A stretch of DNA of 64,000 nt from Halanaeroarchaeum sp. HSR-CO (GCF_024972755.1 NZ_CP087724.1:1860001-1924000), one strand, 5' to 3'; positions 41,872 to 51,116 are shown, numbered from the stretch's first letter. A program made the numbers and translations. The notes: generated by a model not told the origin, from the sequence alone.

Positions 41872-43617
41872 TCACTCGGGAGCCAGTCCGACCGTCTCCC
41901 CGGCCCTGATGTCCGCGTATCCGTCGAAGCCGAGTTTGAGGGACGGAACGCCGACGAACGAGAGTGTCTGTATCCCCAACATCGGCCGGTCGGCATCGAC
42001 GCCCAGGTCACGGATAGCCGCCTCGATGGCGTCGTACCGCTCCGCGGTCTCCTCGACCGGTCGGCGCGAACAGGTCGCCCCGACCGGGGTCGGATGGGTG
42101 GCGATGACGTCGCCACCGTCGACGACGACCCAGCCACCGCCCATCCCCGCCAGCGTACCGATCGCGTCGACCATGTCCCCTTCGTTGGTCCCGACGGCGA
42201 CGACGCCGGCGGTCTCCCAGGTGACGCTGGTCGCGATGGCTCCCGACTCGAGGCCGAACTCGGTGAGGTACCCGACGAAGCCACCCCCGTCCCGCTCGGG
42301 ATGCCGATCGAACAGGGCCACCTTCGCGAGCGAGGGCGGGTCCACTTCGAACGCCCCGTCCCGAACGGGCGGTTCGACGACGTCGTGTTCCGTCAACAGG
42401 CCACCGCCATATTCGATGGCGAGGACGGCGCCGTCCTGACCTGCATCGACAGGAACGACCAGATCGTCGGCGGAGACGTCGACGTTCACCGCATCGGTGA
42501 ACCCGTCCGGATACGAGACCGTAGGCGCCATCGGTCGTCCCGGGTCACCGCCGTCGTACACCACCTCCCCGTCGATCATCGTCGTCTCCACGTCGAAGGT
42601 CTGCAGGTCGGAGAAGATCGTCAGGTCGGCGGGCGTTCCGGCCCGGAGCGTCCCCAGTTCCGCCAGTCCGAAGTGGCGAGCCGGCGTCAGGGTGGCCATC
42701 ACCACGGCGTCGACCGGATCGACCCCGGCGTCGACGGCCCGCCGGAGGACGGCGTCCATATATCCCATCTCGACGAGCTCCCGCGGCCACATGCCGTCCG
42801 TGGACAGCGAGAGCTCCGACGCGTCCAGCTCCTGATACGCCGCCCCGATGGCGTCCATATCGTCCCGGATCGTCCCGAACCGGCCGACTGCGTGGATACC
42901 GGCGTCGACCCGTTCGCGAATTCCGTCGCCGCTGATCGCCTCGTGATCGTCGTCGACCGCCGTGGCGAACGCCTGGAGTTTTTCGCCCCGACAGCCCGCC
43001 CCGTGGCCCGTGACGACCGTCCCCCGATCGTGGGCGGCATCGTAGAGCGTCTCGGCAGGGGTCTCTCGACCGACGATCCGGGGCCAGGCCGTTTCCCCGA
43101 CGCCGACGATACGGTCCCGATCGAGCAGGGCTCGAAGGGCATCTCGTTCCGTCTCGTCCGCCCAGGCCGGTTCGAACATGTCGAAGACCGGCTGCGGGGG
43201 GACCGTCGCGTAGACCCGCAGCGGGATGTCGGCCGTCGCGGCGAGGAAGGTCTTCACGCCGTCCGCCCCGAAGGACGGGCCGAACGCTGCGACTTCCGAG
43301 ACGACGGTCGTCGCGCCACCGGCGACCATCCGGTGGTAGGACGTTTCCACGGTCTGATGCAGATCGAGGTGCGTGTGGGCGTCGATCAGTCCCGGCGCGA
43401 CCACCGCATCGGTGGCGTCGACGATACTCGTGTCCGTCCCGACGATCGCCTGGCTATCGTCGAAGAGCCCGGCGATCTGCCCGTCGACGATGGCGACATC
43501 CCGACGCGTTATCGACCGCGTCGTCGGGGAGAGCACGCGACCGCCACGGACAACCACGTCGGCCGGGGACCGGCCGAGCGTTACCGATTGAACCTCGTTC
43601 ACTGTATCCACCTGCAA
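41872..43617 (-). CDS. ade: adenine deaminase (amidohydrolase family)
   Basis: A 581-residue enzyme turning adenine into hypoxanthine and ammonia. The metal motif GLIDAHTHLD near residue 75, GETAWPRIVG with the bridging acid, TGHGAG near 205, and LSTDGMWP near 273 follow the bacterial Ade order. The C-terminal half includes MGGGWVVVDGG, also family-specific. An N-terminal beta-sandwich surrounds the barrel. It stands alone between the DUF420 and cydA genes; nothing ties it to respiration. Confidence 0.9.
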   Translation of the reverse strand: MQVDTVNEVQSVTLGRSPADVVVRGGRVLSPTTRSITRRDVAIVDGQIAGLFDDSQAIVGTDTSIVDATDAVVAPGLIDAHTHLDLHQTVETSYHRMVAGGATTVVSEVAAFGPSFGADGVKTFLAATADIPLRVYATVPPQPVFDMFEPAWADETERDALRALLDRDRIVGVGETAWPRIVGRETPAETLYDAAHDRGTVVTGHGAGCRGEKLQAFATAVDDDHEAISGDGIRERVDAGIHAVGRFGTIRDDMDAIGAAYQELDASELSLSTDGMWPRELVEMGYMDAVLRRAVDAGVDPVDAVVMATLTPARHFGLAELGTLRAGTPADLTIFSDLQTFDVETTMIDGEVVYDGGDPGRPMAPTVSYPDGFTDAVNVDVSADDLVVPVDAGQDGAVLAIEYGGGLLTEHDVVEPPVRDGAFEVDPPSLAKVALFDRHPERDGGGFVGYLTEFGLESGAIATSVTWETAGVVAVGTNEGDMVDAIGTLAGMGGGWVVVDGGDVIATHPTPVGATCSRRPVEETAERYDAIEAAIRDLGVDADRPMLGIQTLSFVGVPSLKLGFDGYADIRAGETVGLAPE

Positions 43618-43989
43618 CCGTCTTCGACCCGGAGATTCTTCAGTTTACGGACATACGTTCGGGGTCGGCGGACCCGGTCCGATGTGGACCCTGTCGACCA
43701 ATATTCCATCATATCGGGGGAGTAGTACCCCGCCATTCTCTGGGATACATGCCGCCTTGTGTCGGCAACAATGGCCGCCTTCGAGTTGCGTTTGAAGGCA
43801 CCGCCGTCGTGAGGTTTTCATCCGACGTCGATTCCCAGTCTTCGGGAACGGCCCCGTGCTATTATGAGAAGGTTCGAGAACCACAATAGTATGGACGATT
43901 GGATCGACGAGCGACGATCGGTCGCGGAGTCGCTACCCTGGCGTATCGAAGCGAAAACGATTACGGCAAACCAATCAGATAGGTGAAAC
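43618..43989. other. control region upstream of cydAB, no gene seen
   Basis: 372 bases divergent between ade and cydA. Open frames here look non-coding. Noted elements are GGTTC-GA-GAACC at 43871-43882, CTATT (43859-43863) with AATAG (43885-43889), and CCACAATAGTATGG at 43881-43894, which resembles the palindromes before coxA. GGGG/CCCC arms around 43717-43732 could also pair. Confidence 0.5.
43881..43894. promoter_or_regulatory. CCA-N8-TGG motif upstream of cydA
   Basis: CCACAATAGTATGG, 96 bases before the cydA ATG. Five of seven arm pairs match. It shares CCA, an AAT core and a closing TGG with the two palindromes before coxA (29601-29620 and 29737-29751). Confidence 0.4.
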
Positions 43990-45390
43990 ATGGTAGACCC
44001 AGTATTGGCAAGTAGGTTGCAGTTCGCGTGGACGACTGCAATCCACATCATCTTTCCCACGTTGTCCATGGGACTCGCACCGTTCCTCGTCTACTGGACG
44101 TGGAAGGAAGTCCGTGGCGACGGGGAAGTGTACGCCAGACTGCGACGGTTCTGGGCGAAGATATTCGCGTTGACGTTCGTCTCCGGAACCGTGACGGGTA
44201 TCGTCCTCGAATTCGAGTTCGGAACGAACTTCGCCGCGTACTCCTCGATAGTCGGTGGCATCTTCGGCGGGCCGCTGGCGACCGAGGGACTGATGGCCTT
44301 CATGCTTGAATCGACGATGCTCGGCATCTTCCTGTTCGGACGTGACCGGGTCTCGGACCGAATGTACCTGGTGTCCGCGTTCCTCGTCGGCCTCGGATCG
44401 TGGCTGTCGGCTGTCTGGATTCTCATCGCCAACGCTTGGATGCAGACTCCCGCCGGCTTCGAGATGGGGACGCGCGCGGGAGAAGAGGTCGCCGTCATCA
44501 CGGACCCGGTTGCAGCCTACCTGACGCCGCGATTCTTCTACATGTTCACCCACATGCAGACGGCCGCGGTGCTCTCCGCGGCGTTGTTCATCGCGGGGAT
44601 AGCGTCCTATAAATTGCTCACCACCGACGACCGCTCGGCGTTCTGGAAAAAGACGATGAAGGTAGCCCTCATCGCGATGATCATCACCGCGCCCCTGCTG
44701 GCAGTGCAGGGTGACGCCTATGGTCGACACGTCCACGAAACCCAGGAGTCGAAGATGGCCGCCATCGAGGCGATCTGGGACACCGAGGCATACGCGCCGC
44801 TGCACCTCGTGGCGGTCCCGACGAGCACCGATAACGTCGTGGCACCGGCCGAGGAGGACCTGTTCACCATCGGGATACCCTGGGTGGGGTCGATGCTCGC
44901 AGGGGCGGGCGATCCAGCAACCGTGATCACCGGCTTCGAGGACATCGAACACGACCTCCCACCGTACCTGCTCGTGTTCTACTCGTTCCGAGCCATGGTC
45001 GGACTCGGGTTCTGGTTCATCTTCCTGGCGCTCTGGGGCGTCTATCGCTGGCGCCAGGGCGACCTGTTCGATGACACGCTCCTCCAGAAGGCGATGGTGG
45101 CCTCGACGGGCCTCGGCGTCCTGGCCGTCGAGTTCGGCTGGATGGTGACGGAGATCGGTCGACAGCCGTGGGCGGTCCAGGACGTCCTTCTGGTGTCGGA
45201 TGGCGTCTCCCCTGGCCTGACCGGCGGTGAAGCGACGCTGACCCTGGTCGGGTTCATCTTCGCCTACACCGCGCTGTTGTCCATCTGGGCGTATCTCGTC
45301 TTCCGCATCGTCCGGACGGGACCGGAACCACCGAGCGACGGGACGGCGCCGACCACGACCGATGGTGGAGCGGAGGTGCCCGCCAAATGA
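43990..45390 (+). CDS. cydA: cytochrome bd-type quinol oxidase subunit I
   Basis: A 466-residue subunit with about nine helices that carries hemes b558, b595 and d and reduces oxygen with electrons from quinol. The N-terminal RLQFAWTTAIHIIFPTLSMG holds the helix I histidine, EFEFGTNF the helix III acidic region, THMQTAAVLSAALF the b558 His, and EIGRQPWAVQDVLL the conserved GRQPW. The Q loop is of the short type by length. ATG at 43990 overlaps nothing; the cydB gene starts inside its last codons (4-base overlap). Confidence 0.94.
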   Translation: MVDPVLASRLQFAWTTAIHIIFPTLSMGLAPFLVYWTWKEVRGDGEVYARLRRFWAKIFALTFVSGTVTGIVLEFEFGTNFAAYSSIVGGIFGGPLATEGLMAFMLESTMLGIFLFGRDRVSDRMYLVSAFLVGLGSWLSAVWILIANAWMQTPAGFEMGTRAGEEVAVITDPVAAYLTPRFFYMFTHMQTAAVLSAALFIAGIASYKLLTTDDRSAFWKKTMKVALIAMIITAPLLAVQGDAYGRHVHETQESKMAAIEAIWDTEAYAPLHLVAVPTSTDNVVAPAEEDLFTIGIPWVGSMLAGAGDPATVITGFEDIEHDLPPYLLVFYSFRAMVGLGFWFIFLALWGVYRWRQGDLFDDTLLQKAMVASTGLGVLAVEFGWMVTEIGRQPWAVQDVLLVSDGVSPGLTGGEATLTLVGFIFAYTALLSIWAYLVFRIVRTGPEPPSDGTAPTTTDGGAEVPAK

Positions 45391-46382
45391 TGCCACTCTC
45401 GCTCGCCGACACGTACCTACTGGGCCTGCCGCTGGTCGAGATGTGGTACGTCGTGATGTTCCTCACGCTGGCCATGTTCCTGTGGCTCGACGGATCGAAC
45501 TTCGGCATCGGCATCCTGTTCGGGGTGGTCGACGACGAGGAGATCAAAGAATCGATGCTCACCGCGGTCGCGCCGCTCTGGGACGGGACGGAGGTCTGGC
45601 TCATCGTCTTCGGTGGCGCGATGTTCGCGGTCTTCCCCGACGTGTACGCCGGCCTCTTCAGCGGGAACTACCTGCTCATGTTCCTGATCCTGGGCGCGCT
45701 CATCATCCGGGGCGTCTCGCCCGAATTTCGCGAACAGCGCCACGACGAATCCTGGCAACGCCTCTGGGGCGTCCTGTTCGTCGCCGGGAGCACACTCGCA
45801 CCCTTCTTCCTCGGGGTGTTCACCGCCAACTGGCTGATCGGGTCGACGAGTCTCGTCTCCCTGCCCGGGATCGTCGTGGGTCTCGTGGTGGTGACGCTCT
45901 CGGCCGTCGAGGGCGCTGCGTTCACCAACATGAAACTCGAGGAGAAGTCCGCGATGGTGAGCACCTACGGCACCATCGCGCAAGTCGCCTATCTGGTGCT
46001 CGCTGTCACGACCGTCGGCTACCTCTACCTGTTCGTCGAGGGGATGGCTGCCAAGGTCCTGAGTCCGTTCGCCCTCCTCCTGGTAGCGCTGACGGCACTC
46101 CTGGGTATCGCCTACATAGTCCTGCTACGCACCGGTCAGTCGCTTCCTGCCTTCGTGACCGCGGGCGTCCAGACCTTCGGGCTCATCGCGCTCGTTGGCT
46201 ATCTGCTCTACCCGACGATCTACCCCATCGACGGACTGCTGGTCCAGGACGCCGCCGTCTCGGTGCTGGCGATGAACGTGATGACCGTCGTCCTGGTCAT
46301 CTTCCTGCCGCTCGTCTTGCTCTACTTCGCGGTCCTGTACAACGCCTTCCGTGGTCCGGTACAGGCTGGCGAGGGGTACTGA
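45387..46382 (+). CDS. cydB: cytochrome bd-type quinol oxidase subunit II
   Basis: A 331-residue partner subunit with about eight to nine helices. Family marks are FLWLDGSNFGIGIL near the start, APLWDGTEVWLIVFGGAMFAVFPDVYA in helices II-III and RGVSPEFREQ. It is overlapped by cydA's end (ATGA). No cydX-like small subunit is obvious in the 47 bases after it. Confidence 0.94.
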   Translation: MMPLSLADTYLLGLPLVEMWYVVMFLTLAMFLWLDGSNFGIGILFGVVDDEEIKESMLTAVAPLWDGTEVWLIVFGGAMFAVFPDVYAGLFSGNYLLMFLILGALIIRGVSPEFREQRHDESWQRLWGVLFVAGSTLAPFFLGVFTANWLIGSTSLVSLPGIVVGLVVVTLSAVEGAAFTNMKLEEKSAMVSTYGTIAQVAYLVLAVTTVGYLYLFVEGMAAKVLSPFALLLVALTALLGIAYIVLLRTGQSLPAFVTAGVQTFGLIALVGYLLYPTIYPIDGLLVQDAAVSVLAMNVMTVVLVIFLPLVLLYFAVLYNAFRGPVQAGEGY

Positions 46383-46429
46383 GCGGCGAGAATCGCGCCG
46401 CCGAACCCGTCGTTCTTTTCTGCCGCGAG

Positions 46430-46627
46430 TCAGGCGCTGGCTTCGTAGCCGGCCGCTTCGACGGCAGCGATCAGGTCCCCGACGGGTGCGTCGCCCTCGA
46501 TTTCGGCCTCGTCCGCCTCGTTGTCCGCCGTCGCACTCCGAACACCATCGACCGATTCGAGGGCGTCGGTGACGGTCTGTTCACAGTGGCCACAACTCAT
46601 ACCGGTGACGGTGATCGTCGTCGTCAT
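46430..46627 (-). CDS. heavy-metal-associated domain protein (CopZ-like copper chaperone)
   Basis: A 65-residue single HMA domain. The metal site GMSCGHC has Cys12 and Cys15, followed by a helix (EQTVTDALESVDGV) and the fold-typical ending AVEAAGYEASA. It carries Cu(I) to ATPases or oxidase assembly factors. Its place beside two terminal oxidase loci fits copper delivery, although copper is not needed by the bd oxidase itself. Confidence 0.9.
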   Translation of the reverse strand: MTTTITVTGMSCGHCEQTVTDALESVDGVRSATADNEADEAEIEGDAPVGDLIAAVEAAGYEASA

Positions 46628-46758
46628 TGCACACGAAGAAAGGTCCCCGGTAGTTTTCCCGGTTGTGGCTGTGATTCGAAGGCCAGCGAACCTCGATACT
46701 TCGTATCCAAAAGCCGGCCGAGCGTGAAGGGTAAGCCAGGTGGGGGCGAACCACGGAT

Positions 46759-47382
46759 ATGCACGTCGTCTTCGACCTCGACGGAGTCCTGCTCGACTCG
46801 GAGTCGAATCTCTCGTGGCTCGACCGGGCGATGGGCGAGACGCTCGAGGCGGTCGGTCTCGAGGACACCGAGGAGAACCGGGCGTCCCTCTTTCCGCCGA
46901 CCGAGGCGTCGATACGGTCGGTTGCGGACGCCGCCGGAGTACCGGTGGAGCGCCTCTGGACGATCCGAAACCGTCGATACATCGACGCGAAACTCGCGGC
47001 GATGGAATCCGGAACCATCGGCCCCTATCCCGACGCCGACGTCGTCCCCGAACTGGCCGACCGATACCCGCTGGGCATCATCAGCAACTCGCCGCAGGTC
47101 GTCGTCGAGACGTTCGTCGAACAGGTCGCTCTCGATGGCGTCTTCGAGGTCCTCGTCGGCCGTGGCACCGCCCTCGCGGATGTCTCACGGCTGAAACCCG
47201 ATACGCACCTCTACGACCGCCTCCACGAGCAGACGACCACCGACGAGTACGTCTACGTGGGCGATCAGGAGTCCGATCGCCGATTCGCCGAGCGGACCGG
47301 GATGGCTTTCATCCATCTGGACCGGGAGCGAGGGCCGACCCGAACCCTGTACGACGTCCGGGACAGACTGGCGGAGTACTGA
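46759..47382 (+). CDS. HAD-superfamily hydrolase (phosphoglycolate phosphatase-like)
   Basis: A 207-residue HAD phosphatase. Motif I is FDLDGVLLDSE (residues 5-15), motif II ISNS near 97, the motif III lysine in RLKPDTH, and motif IV YVGDQESDRRFAE near 165-177. The cap lies between motifs I and II, so it is the Gph/beta-PGM subclass. Its substrate is not determinable. Upstream of and co-directional with the thioesterase gene. Confidence 0.86.
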   Translation: MHVVFDLDGVLLDSESNLSWLDRAMGETLEAVGLEDTEENRASLFPPTEASIRSVADAAGVPVERLWTIRNRRYIDAKLAAMESGTIGPYPDADVVPELADRYPLGIISNSPQVVVETFVEQVALDGVFEVLVGRGTALADVSRLKPDTHLYDRLHEQTTTDEYVYVGDQESDRRFAERTGMAFIHLDRERGPTRTLYDVRDRLAEY

Positions 47383-47442
47383 GGACGACGTGGTCGTTCG
47401 GACGACAGAACCGTTTTGGGGCCCCCCGGAGAACGACGAGTG

Positions 47443-47850
47443 ATGACCGACATGCCCTACGAGGCCACGGTGCCGGTCCGCTACTCGGACCACGACACCC
47501 TCGGCCACGTCAACAACGCGGCCTACGCGACCTTCCTCGAGGAGGCGCGCTTTTCTTACTTCCTCGACGTCCTCGAGGAACCGTTGACCGACATGTCGAT
47601 GGTGGTCGCCCACATGGAACTGGACTTCCACGCGCCGGTCACGTCCAGGACGGTCGACATCGGCGTTGCCGTCACCGACGTCGGCGAGCGGAGTTTCACG
47701 ATCGAGTACGCGGTCGAATCCGACGGGGAGGTCGCGGTGACCGCCTCGACAGTCCAAGTTCCCATCGACCAGGAAACCGGTGAGGCGGTCCCGGTACCCG
47801 AGCAGTGGCGGGCAGCCTTCACGGCGGATAATCCGACAGTCGAGAACTAG
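47443..47850 (+). CDS. acyl-CoA thioesterase, 4HBT hotdog fold
   Basis: A 135-residue hotdog-fold thioesterase of the YbgC/4HBT type. The active-site stretch is RYSDHDTLGHVNNAAYATFLEEAR near residue 12, with the catalytic Asp in SDHD and the HVNN segment. ATG at 47443 directly precedes the domain (MTDMPYEATVPVRYSD); an in-frame GTG/ATG 9 codons upstream is less likely. Convergent with the EamA gene. Confidence 0.86.
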   Translation: MTDMPYEATVPVRYSDHDTLGHVNNAAYATFLEEARFSYFLDVLEEPLTDMSMVVAHMELDFHAPVTSRTVDIGVAVTDVGERSFTIEYAVESDGEVAVTASTVQVPIDQETGEAVPVPEQWRAAFTADNPTVEN

Positions 47851-47868
47851 CGGGTTGATGGCGCTCGT

Positions 47869-48798
47869 TCAGACCTGGCGGGCCCGTGCCGTGACGAAGA
47901 TACCGAGCAGGACGACAGACCCACCCACCACGGTGGCCGTCCCGGGAATCTCGGTGAAGATGAACAACGCCAGGATGGCGCTACCGACCGGTTCACCGAG
48001 CAGTGAGACGCTGATGACACTCGATTCGACGTACTTCAACGCCCAGTTGATGAGCGTATGGCCGAGGAGTCCGGGGCCGACGGCCATCGCGACGAACAGG
48101 ACCCACTCCCTGGGCGGATAGCCCGACAGCGCGGCCCCCTCAATCACCACGAAGCCGAACAACGCCACCGCTGCCACGCCATAGACTACGAGTACGTAGG
48201 GAACGAGCGGGAGTCGTTGCCGGAGCGACCGCCCGGCGAGGACGTAGCCTGCCGCCATGATCGCACCGACGATCGCCAGCAGGTTCCCGTACAGTGGATT
48301 TGCGCCGACGACGCCCTCGCCGAGAAGTCCCGCGCCCGAGAGGATGGCCGCGCCCACCAAGGCGACGAGGATTCCACCGACCATCCTGGCGTTGAGGTGT
48401 TCGTCGAGGAGTGCCCAGGCACCGACCGCCACGAAAATCGGCTGGACCTGGACCAGGGTGACCGAGGCCGCCACACTGGTCCACTCGAGGGACTCGAACC
48501 ACGCCGCAAAGTGGACGGCGAGTGCGATCCCCGAGACCACGGCGAAGAGGAGATCCCGGCGGCCGATGCGCCCGAACGCTTCGCGATAGCGACCGGCGAA
48601 CGGGAGGATGAAGGCCGTGGTGAACAGGACGCGGTAGAAGGCCTTTACGAGGCTGGGCGCCTCGCTCAGGCGGACCAGAATGGCGCTCGTACTGACGGCG
48701 ACGATAGCGACAGCCACGACCGCCATCGGCGGAACGCGCTCTTCGACGAACGACGAGGGCCACGAGAGCACGACCGGGTCGTCGCCGAGAACTGGCAA
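47869..48798 (-). CDS. EamA/DMT-family transporter
   Basis: A 309-residue membrane protein with ten helices in two EamA repeats. Repeat 1 shows LVKAFYRVLFTTAFILPF and ASVTLVQVQPIFVAVGAWALLDEHLN; repeat 2 VESSVISVSLLGEPVGSAILALFIFTEIPG. These carriers export or import amino acids and other metabolites. The substrate is unknown. The true start could be an internal ATG about 24 codons in (MAVVAVAIVAVSTSA). Confidence 0.86.
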   Translation of the reverse strand: MPVLGDDPVVLSWPSSFVEERVPPMAVVAVAIVAVSTSAILVRLSEAPSLVKAFYRVLFTTAFILPFAGRYREAFGRIGRRDLLFAVVSGIALAVHFAAWFESLEWTSVAASVTLVQVQPIFVAVGAWALLDEHLNARMVGGILVALVGAAILSGAGLLGEGVVGANPLYGNLLAIVGAIMAAGYVLAGRSLRQRLPLVPYVLVVYGVAAVALFGFVVIEGAALSGYPPREWVLFVAMAVGPGLLGHTLINWALKYVESSVISVSLLGEPVGSAILALFIFTEIPGTATVVGGSVVLLGIFVTARARQV

Positions 48799-48830
48799 AG
48801 AAGTTGCTATTCGGGTCGGTGCGAGGAGGG

Positions 48831-49412
48831 TTACTCGGCGTCCGCGGGCGTGTCGAAGTCGTGGAAGTGCTCGCCTTTCTCCTTCGAGAGGATATTGAGG
48901 GCCGCCGCGCCACCGTCACCCGCGGCGATAATGGCCTGCCACTCCTCGGGACGAACCATTGCCCCCGTCGCGTAGGCGTCCTCGACGCTCGTCTCCATCG
49001 AAACGTCAACGTCGATGACGCCATCGTCGGTGAACGCGACCCCGAGTTCTTCGCCGAGTTCGCGGTCTGCACCCGTTGCCAGGATTACGTACGGGGCCGC
49101 GTATGCGCCGTCGTCGGTCTCGACCTCGAAGCCGTCCGCCGTCGCAGTGACGCCGGTCACTTCCTCCTCACGCGTCTCGACCCCGAACGCGGCCGCCTGC
49201 GACCGGGCCCGCTCCACGAACGCCGATCCGTCGAGACTCTCGATACCGAGGTAGTTGAACAGATGGGCCTTGTGCATCCAGGTCTCGTCCGTATCGAAGA
49301 CGAGGGTGTCGAGGCCGTTTTTCTCGGTGAGCAGTGCAGCACTCAGGCCGGCGGGGCCACCGCCAGCGACGATTACGTCGGTCACGTTCGAGGGGTCGGG
49401 AGTACGGGGCAT
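48831..49412 (-). CDS. FAD-binding protein, shortened thioredoxin-reductase-like
   Basis: A 193-residue flavoprotein with VIVAGGGPAGLSAALLTEKNG near residue 12 as FAD motif, VILATGAD near 115, and DAYATGAMVRPEEWQAIIAAGDG near 155-175 as the closing FAD segment. Thioredoxin reductases are about 310 residues; here the NADPH domain and the redox CxxC are absent. Only the FAD domain remains, as in some haloarchaeal stand-alone proteins. Start at MPRTPDPSN (49410-49412) is chosen. Its electron donor is unknown. Confidence 0.82.
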   Translation of the reverse strand: MPRTPDPSNVTDVIVAGGGPAGLSAALLTEKNGLDTLVFDTDETWMHKAHLFNYLGIESLDGSAFVERARSQAAAFGVETREEEVTGVTATADGFEVETDDGAYAAPYVILATGADRELGEELGVAFTDDGVIDVDVSMETSVEDAYATGAMVRPEEWQAIIAAGDGGAAALNILSKEKGEHFHDFDTPADAE

Positions 49413-49504
49413 AAGCGTCAGTGTGGAGGAACGTCTCGCAGGTATGTGAACACTCAACACCATACGCGGACGGCTGTGACAGGCAAGCATTGACGACCGT
49501 GGTA

Positions 49505-49512
49505 TCTTTATA
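49505..49512 (+). promoter_or_regulatory. TATA box of the aminotransferase gene
   Basis: TCTTTATA-type box about 30 bases upstream of ATG 49540, normal haloarchaeal spacing for a nearly leaderless message. The Lrp-family regulator encoded at the other end of the gene may act here. Confidence 0.5.
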
Positions 49513-49539
49513 GGCCGGCCCACCTTTGACCCGAGTGCA

Positions 49540-50706
49540 ATGCCCTCGAAGCGTGCGATGGAAACGTCGCCATTCTCGGCGATGGACGTCCTCGAACGGG
49601 CCAGTGAACGAGAGGGAGTCGTCCACATGGAGGTGGGCGAACCCGACATCGAACCCCCGGCCGCAGCAACCGAGGCAGCCATCGCATCGCTCCGCGAGGG
49701 GAATCTGGATTACACCTCCTCCCGGGGAAAGCCGGAACTGCGGAAATCGATCGCCGACTACTACGACCGGACCTACGGCGTCGACGTCCCACCGGAACGG
49801 ATCATCGTGACGCCCGGTTCGTCGCCCGCGCTCCTCGTGACGATGCTGACCACGGTGAATCCGGGCGAGGAGGTCGTCCTCACCGATCCGTACTACGCCC
49901 CCTATCCGAACTTCGTCCGACAGGCCGACGGCCGGGTGAGCACGGTCACACTCGATCCGGGCCGGGATTTCGAACCGCGCGTCGAGGACTTCGAGGCCCA
50001 GGTCACCGACGAGACGGCCGCGATGATGTTGAACTCGCCGGCGAATCCGACCGGCGCCGTCATGTCGGGTGATACCATCGCGGAACTCGTCCACCTCGCA
50101 GAGCGAACCGGGACCCGAGTCATCTCCGACGAGATCTACCACGGCCTCGCCTACGACGCGCCAGAACACTCCGTCCTCGAGTACACGGACGAGGCGTTCG
50201 TCCTCGACGGCGTCTCGAAGCGGTACGGGATGACCGGGTGGCGACTCGGCTGGGTGGTCGCCCCACCCGACGAGGTCGAGGCGTTCAATCGGCTGGTACA
50301 GAACGTGCTCATCTGTGCCCCGAACTTCGTCCAGGACGGCGCCCGCGCTGCGATCGAGACCGAACCGTCGTGGCTCGACGATGCCCGCGAGACCTATCGG
50401 GAGCGCCGCGACCTGTTACTCGACGCGGCCAGGCGGTGGGGCATCGACATGGGCTATACGCCCGCGGGCGCGTACTATCTACTGCTCGACGTGAGTGACC
50501 TGCCCGGCGACGCCTTCGAGGTGGCCGACGTGTTCCTGGAAGAGGCGAACGTGGCGATGACACCGGGGCCGGACTTCGGATCGATGGCAGAGGACACGCT
50601 CCGTGCCTCTTACGCGACGAGCACGGAGGACATCGAACTCGCCATCGACCGCCTCGACGACCTGCTGTCTGAGTTCACCGCGGAGACTCACTTGAGTCGT
50701 TCCTGA
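49540..50706 (+). CDS. aspB: PLP-dependent aminotransferase, aspartate-aminotransferase family
   Basis: A 388-residue fold-type I aminotransferase. It shows LDYTSSRGKPELRKSIADYY, NSPANPTGAV near 170 (PLP ring contact), SDEIYHGLAYD near 205 (Asp to the pyridine nitrogen), the lysine in GVSKRYGMTGWRLGW near 227, and a C-terminal Arg region. It transfers amino groups between aspartate-type amino acids and 2-oxoglutarate. Its 3' end overlaps the convergent Lrp gene by 19 bases. The same pairing of aspB3 with lrpA1 is known in Halobacterium, where the Lrp protein controls it (from memory). Confidence 0.9.
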   Translation: MPSKRAMETSPFSAMDVLERASEREGVVHMEVGEPDIEPPAAATEAAIASLREGNLDYTSSRGKPELRKSIADYYDRTYGVDVPPERIIVTPGSSPALLVTMLTTVNPGEEVVLTDPYYAPYPNFVRQADGRVSTVTLDPGRDFEPRVEDFEAQVTDETAAMMLNSPANPTGAVMSGDTIAELVHLAERTGTRVISDEIYHGLAYDAPEHSVLEYTDEAFVLDGVSKRYGMTGWRLGWVVAPPDEVEAFNRLVQNVLICAPNFVQDGARAAIETEPSWLDDARETYRERRDLLLDAARRWGIDMGYTPAGAYYLLLDVSDLPGDAFEVADVFLEEANVAMTPGPDFGSMAEDTLRASYATSTEDIELAIDRLDDLLSEFTAETHLSRS

Positions 50707-51116
50707 AGGAAGGACGGGTGGGCGGCGGTGACGCCCTCGATGCCGAGGATCGACTCGCGGATGACCTCGCCCAGGGCGTCGCCATCCGGAGCGCGCACCT
50801 CAGCCATGAGCATATGGTCGCCACTCGACGTGTACAGCGTCTTGATCGCGTCGAGATCTTTGAGTTCGCTCGTTGCCGTGACGTAGTGATCGCTCTCGAC
50901 GGAGATGCCGACGAGTGCGATGCTCTGTCCGGAGAGTTTCTTCGGATCGACGTCGGCCGAATAGCCGACGACGACGCCCTCCGCCTCGAGTTCGTTGATG
51001 TACTTTCGGACCGTCGGCTTCGAGACGTCCGCTCGCTCGGCGATATCCGCGTACGACGCCTTCGCGTCCGCTTCGAGTACCTCGAGGATCCGGTCTTTCG
51101 TCGATTCGGCGCTCAC
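50688..51116 (-). CDS. lrpA1: Lrp/AsnC-family transcriptional regulator
   Basis: A 142-residue regulator with an N-terminal HTH (KDRILEVLEADAKASYADIAERADVSKPTVRKYINEL) and a RAM ligand-binding domain (about 65-140: LVGISVESDHYVTATSELKDLDAIKTLYTSSGDHMLMAEV). The start codon is GTG at 51114-51116. The neighbours aspB and porBA match the lrpA1 locus of Halobacterium, so the symbol is given by synteny. It likely senses an amino acid and acts on aspB and perhaps porAB. Confidence 0.85.
   Translation of the reverse strand: MSAESTKDRILEVLEADAKASYADIAERADVSKPTVRKYINELEAEGVVVGYSADVDPKKLSGQSIALVGISVESDHYVTATSELKDLDAIKTLYTSSGDHMLMAEVRAPDGDALGEVIRESILGIEGVTAAHPSFLQERLK

Noticed and set aside
43645-43884. 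A 79-codon minus-strand frame upstream of cydA
   Set aside because: Its composition is basic and Pro/Arg/His-rich, unlike haloarchaeal proteins, and it lies over the promoter region with no start signal.
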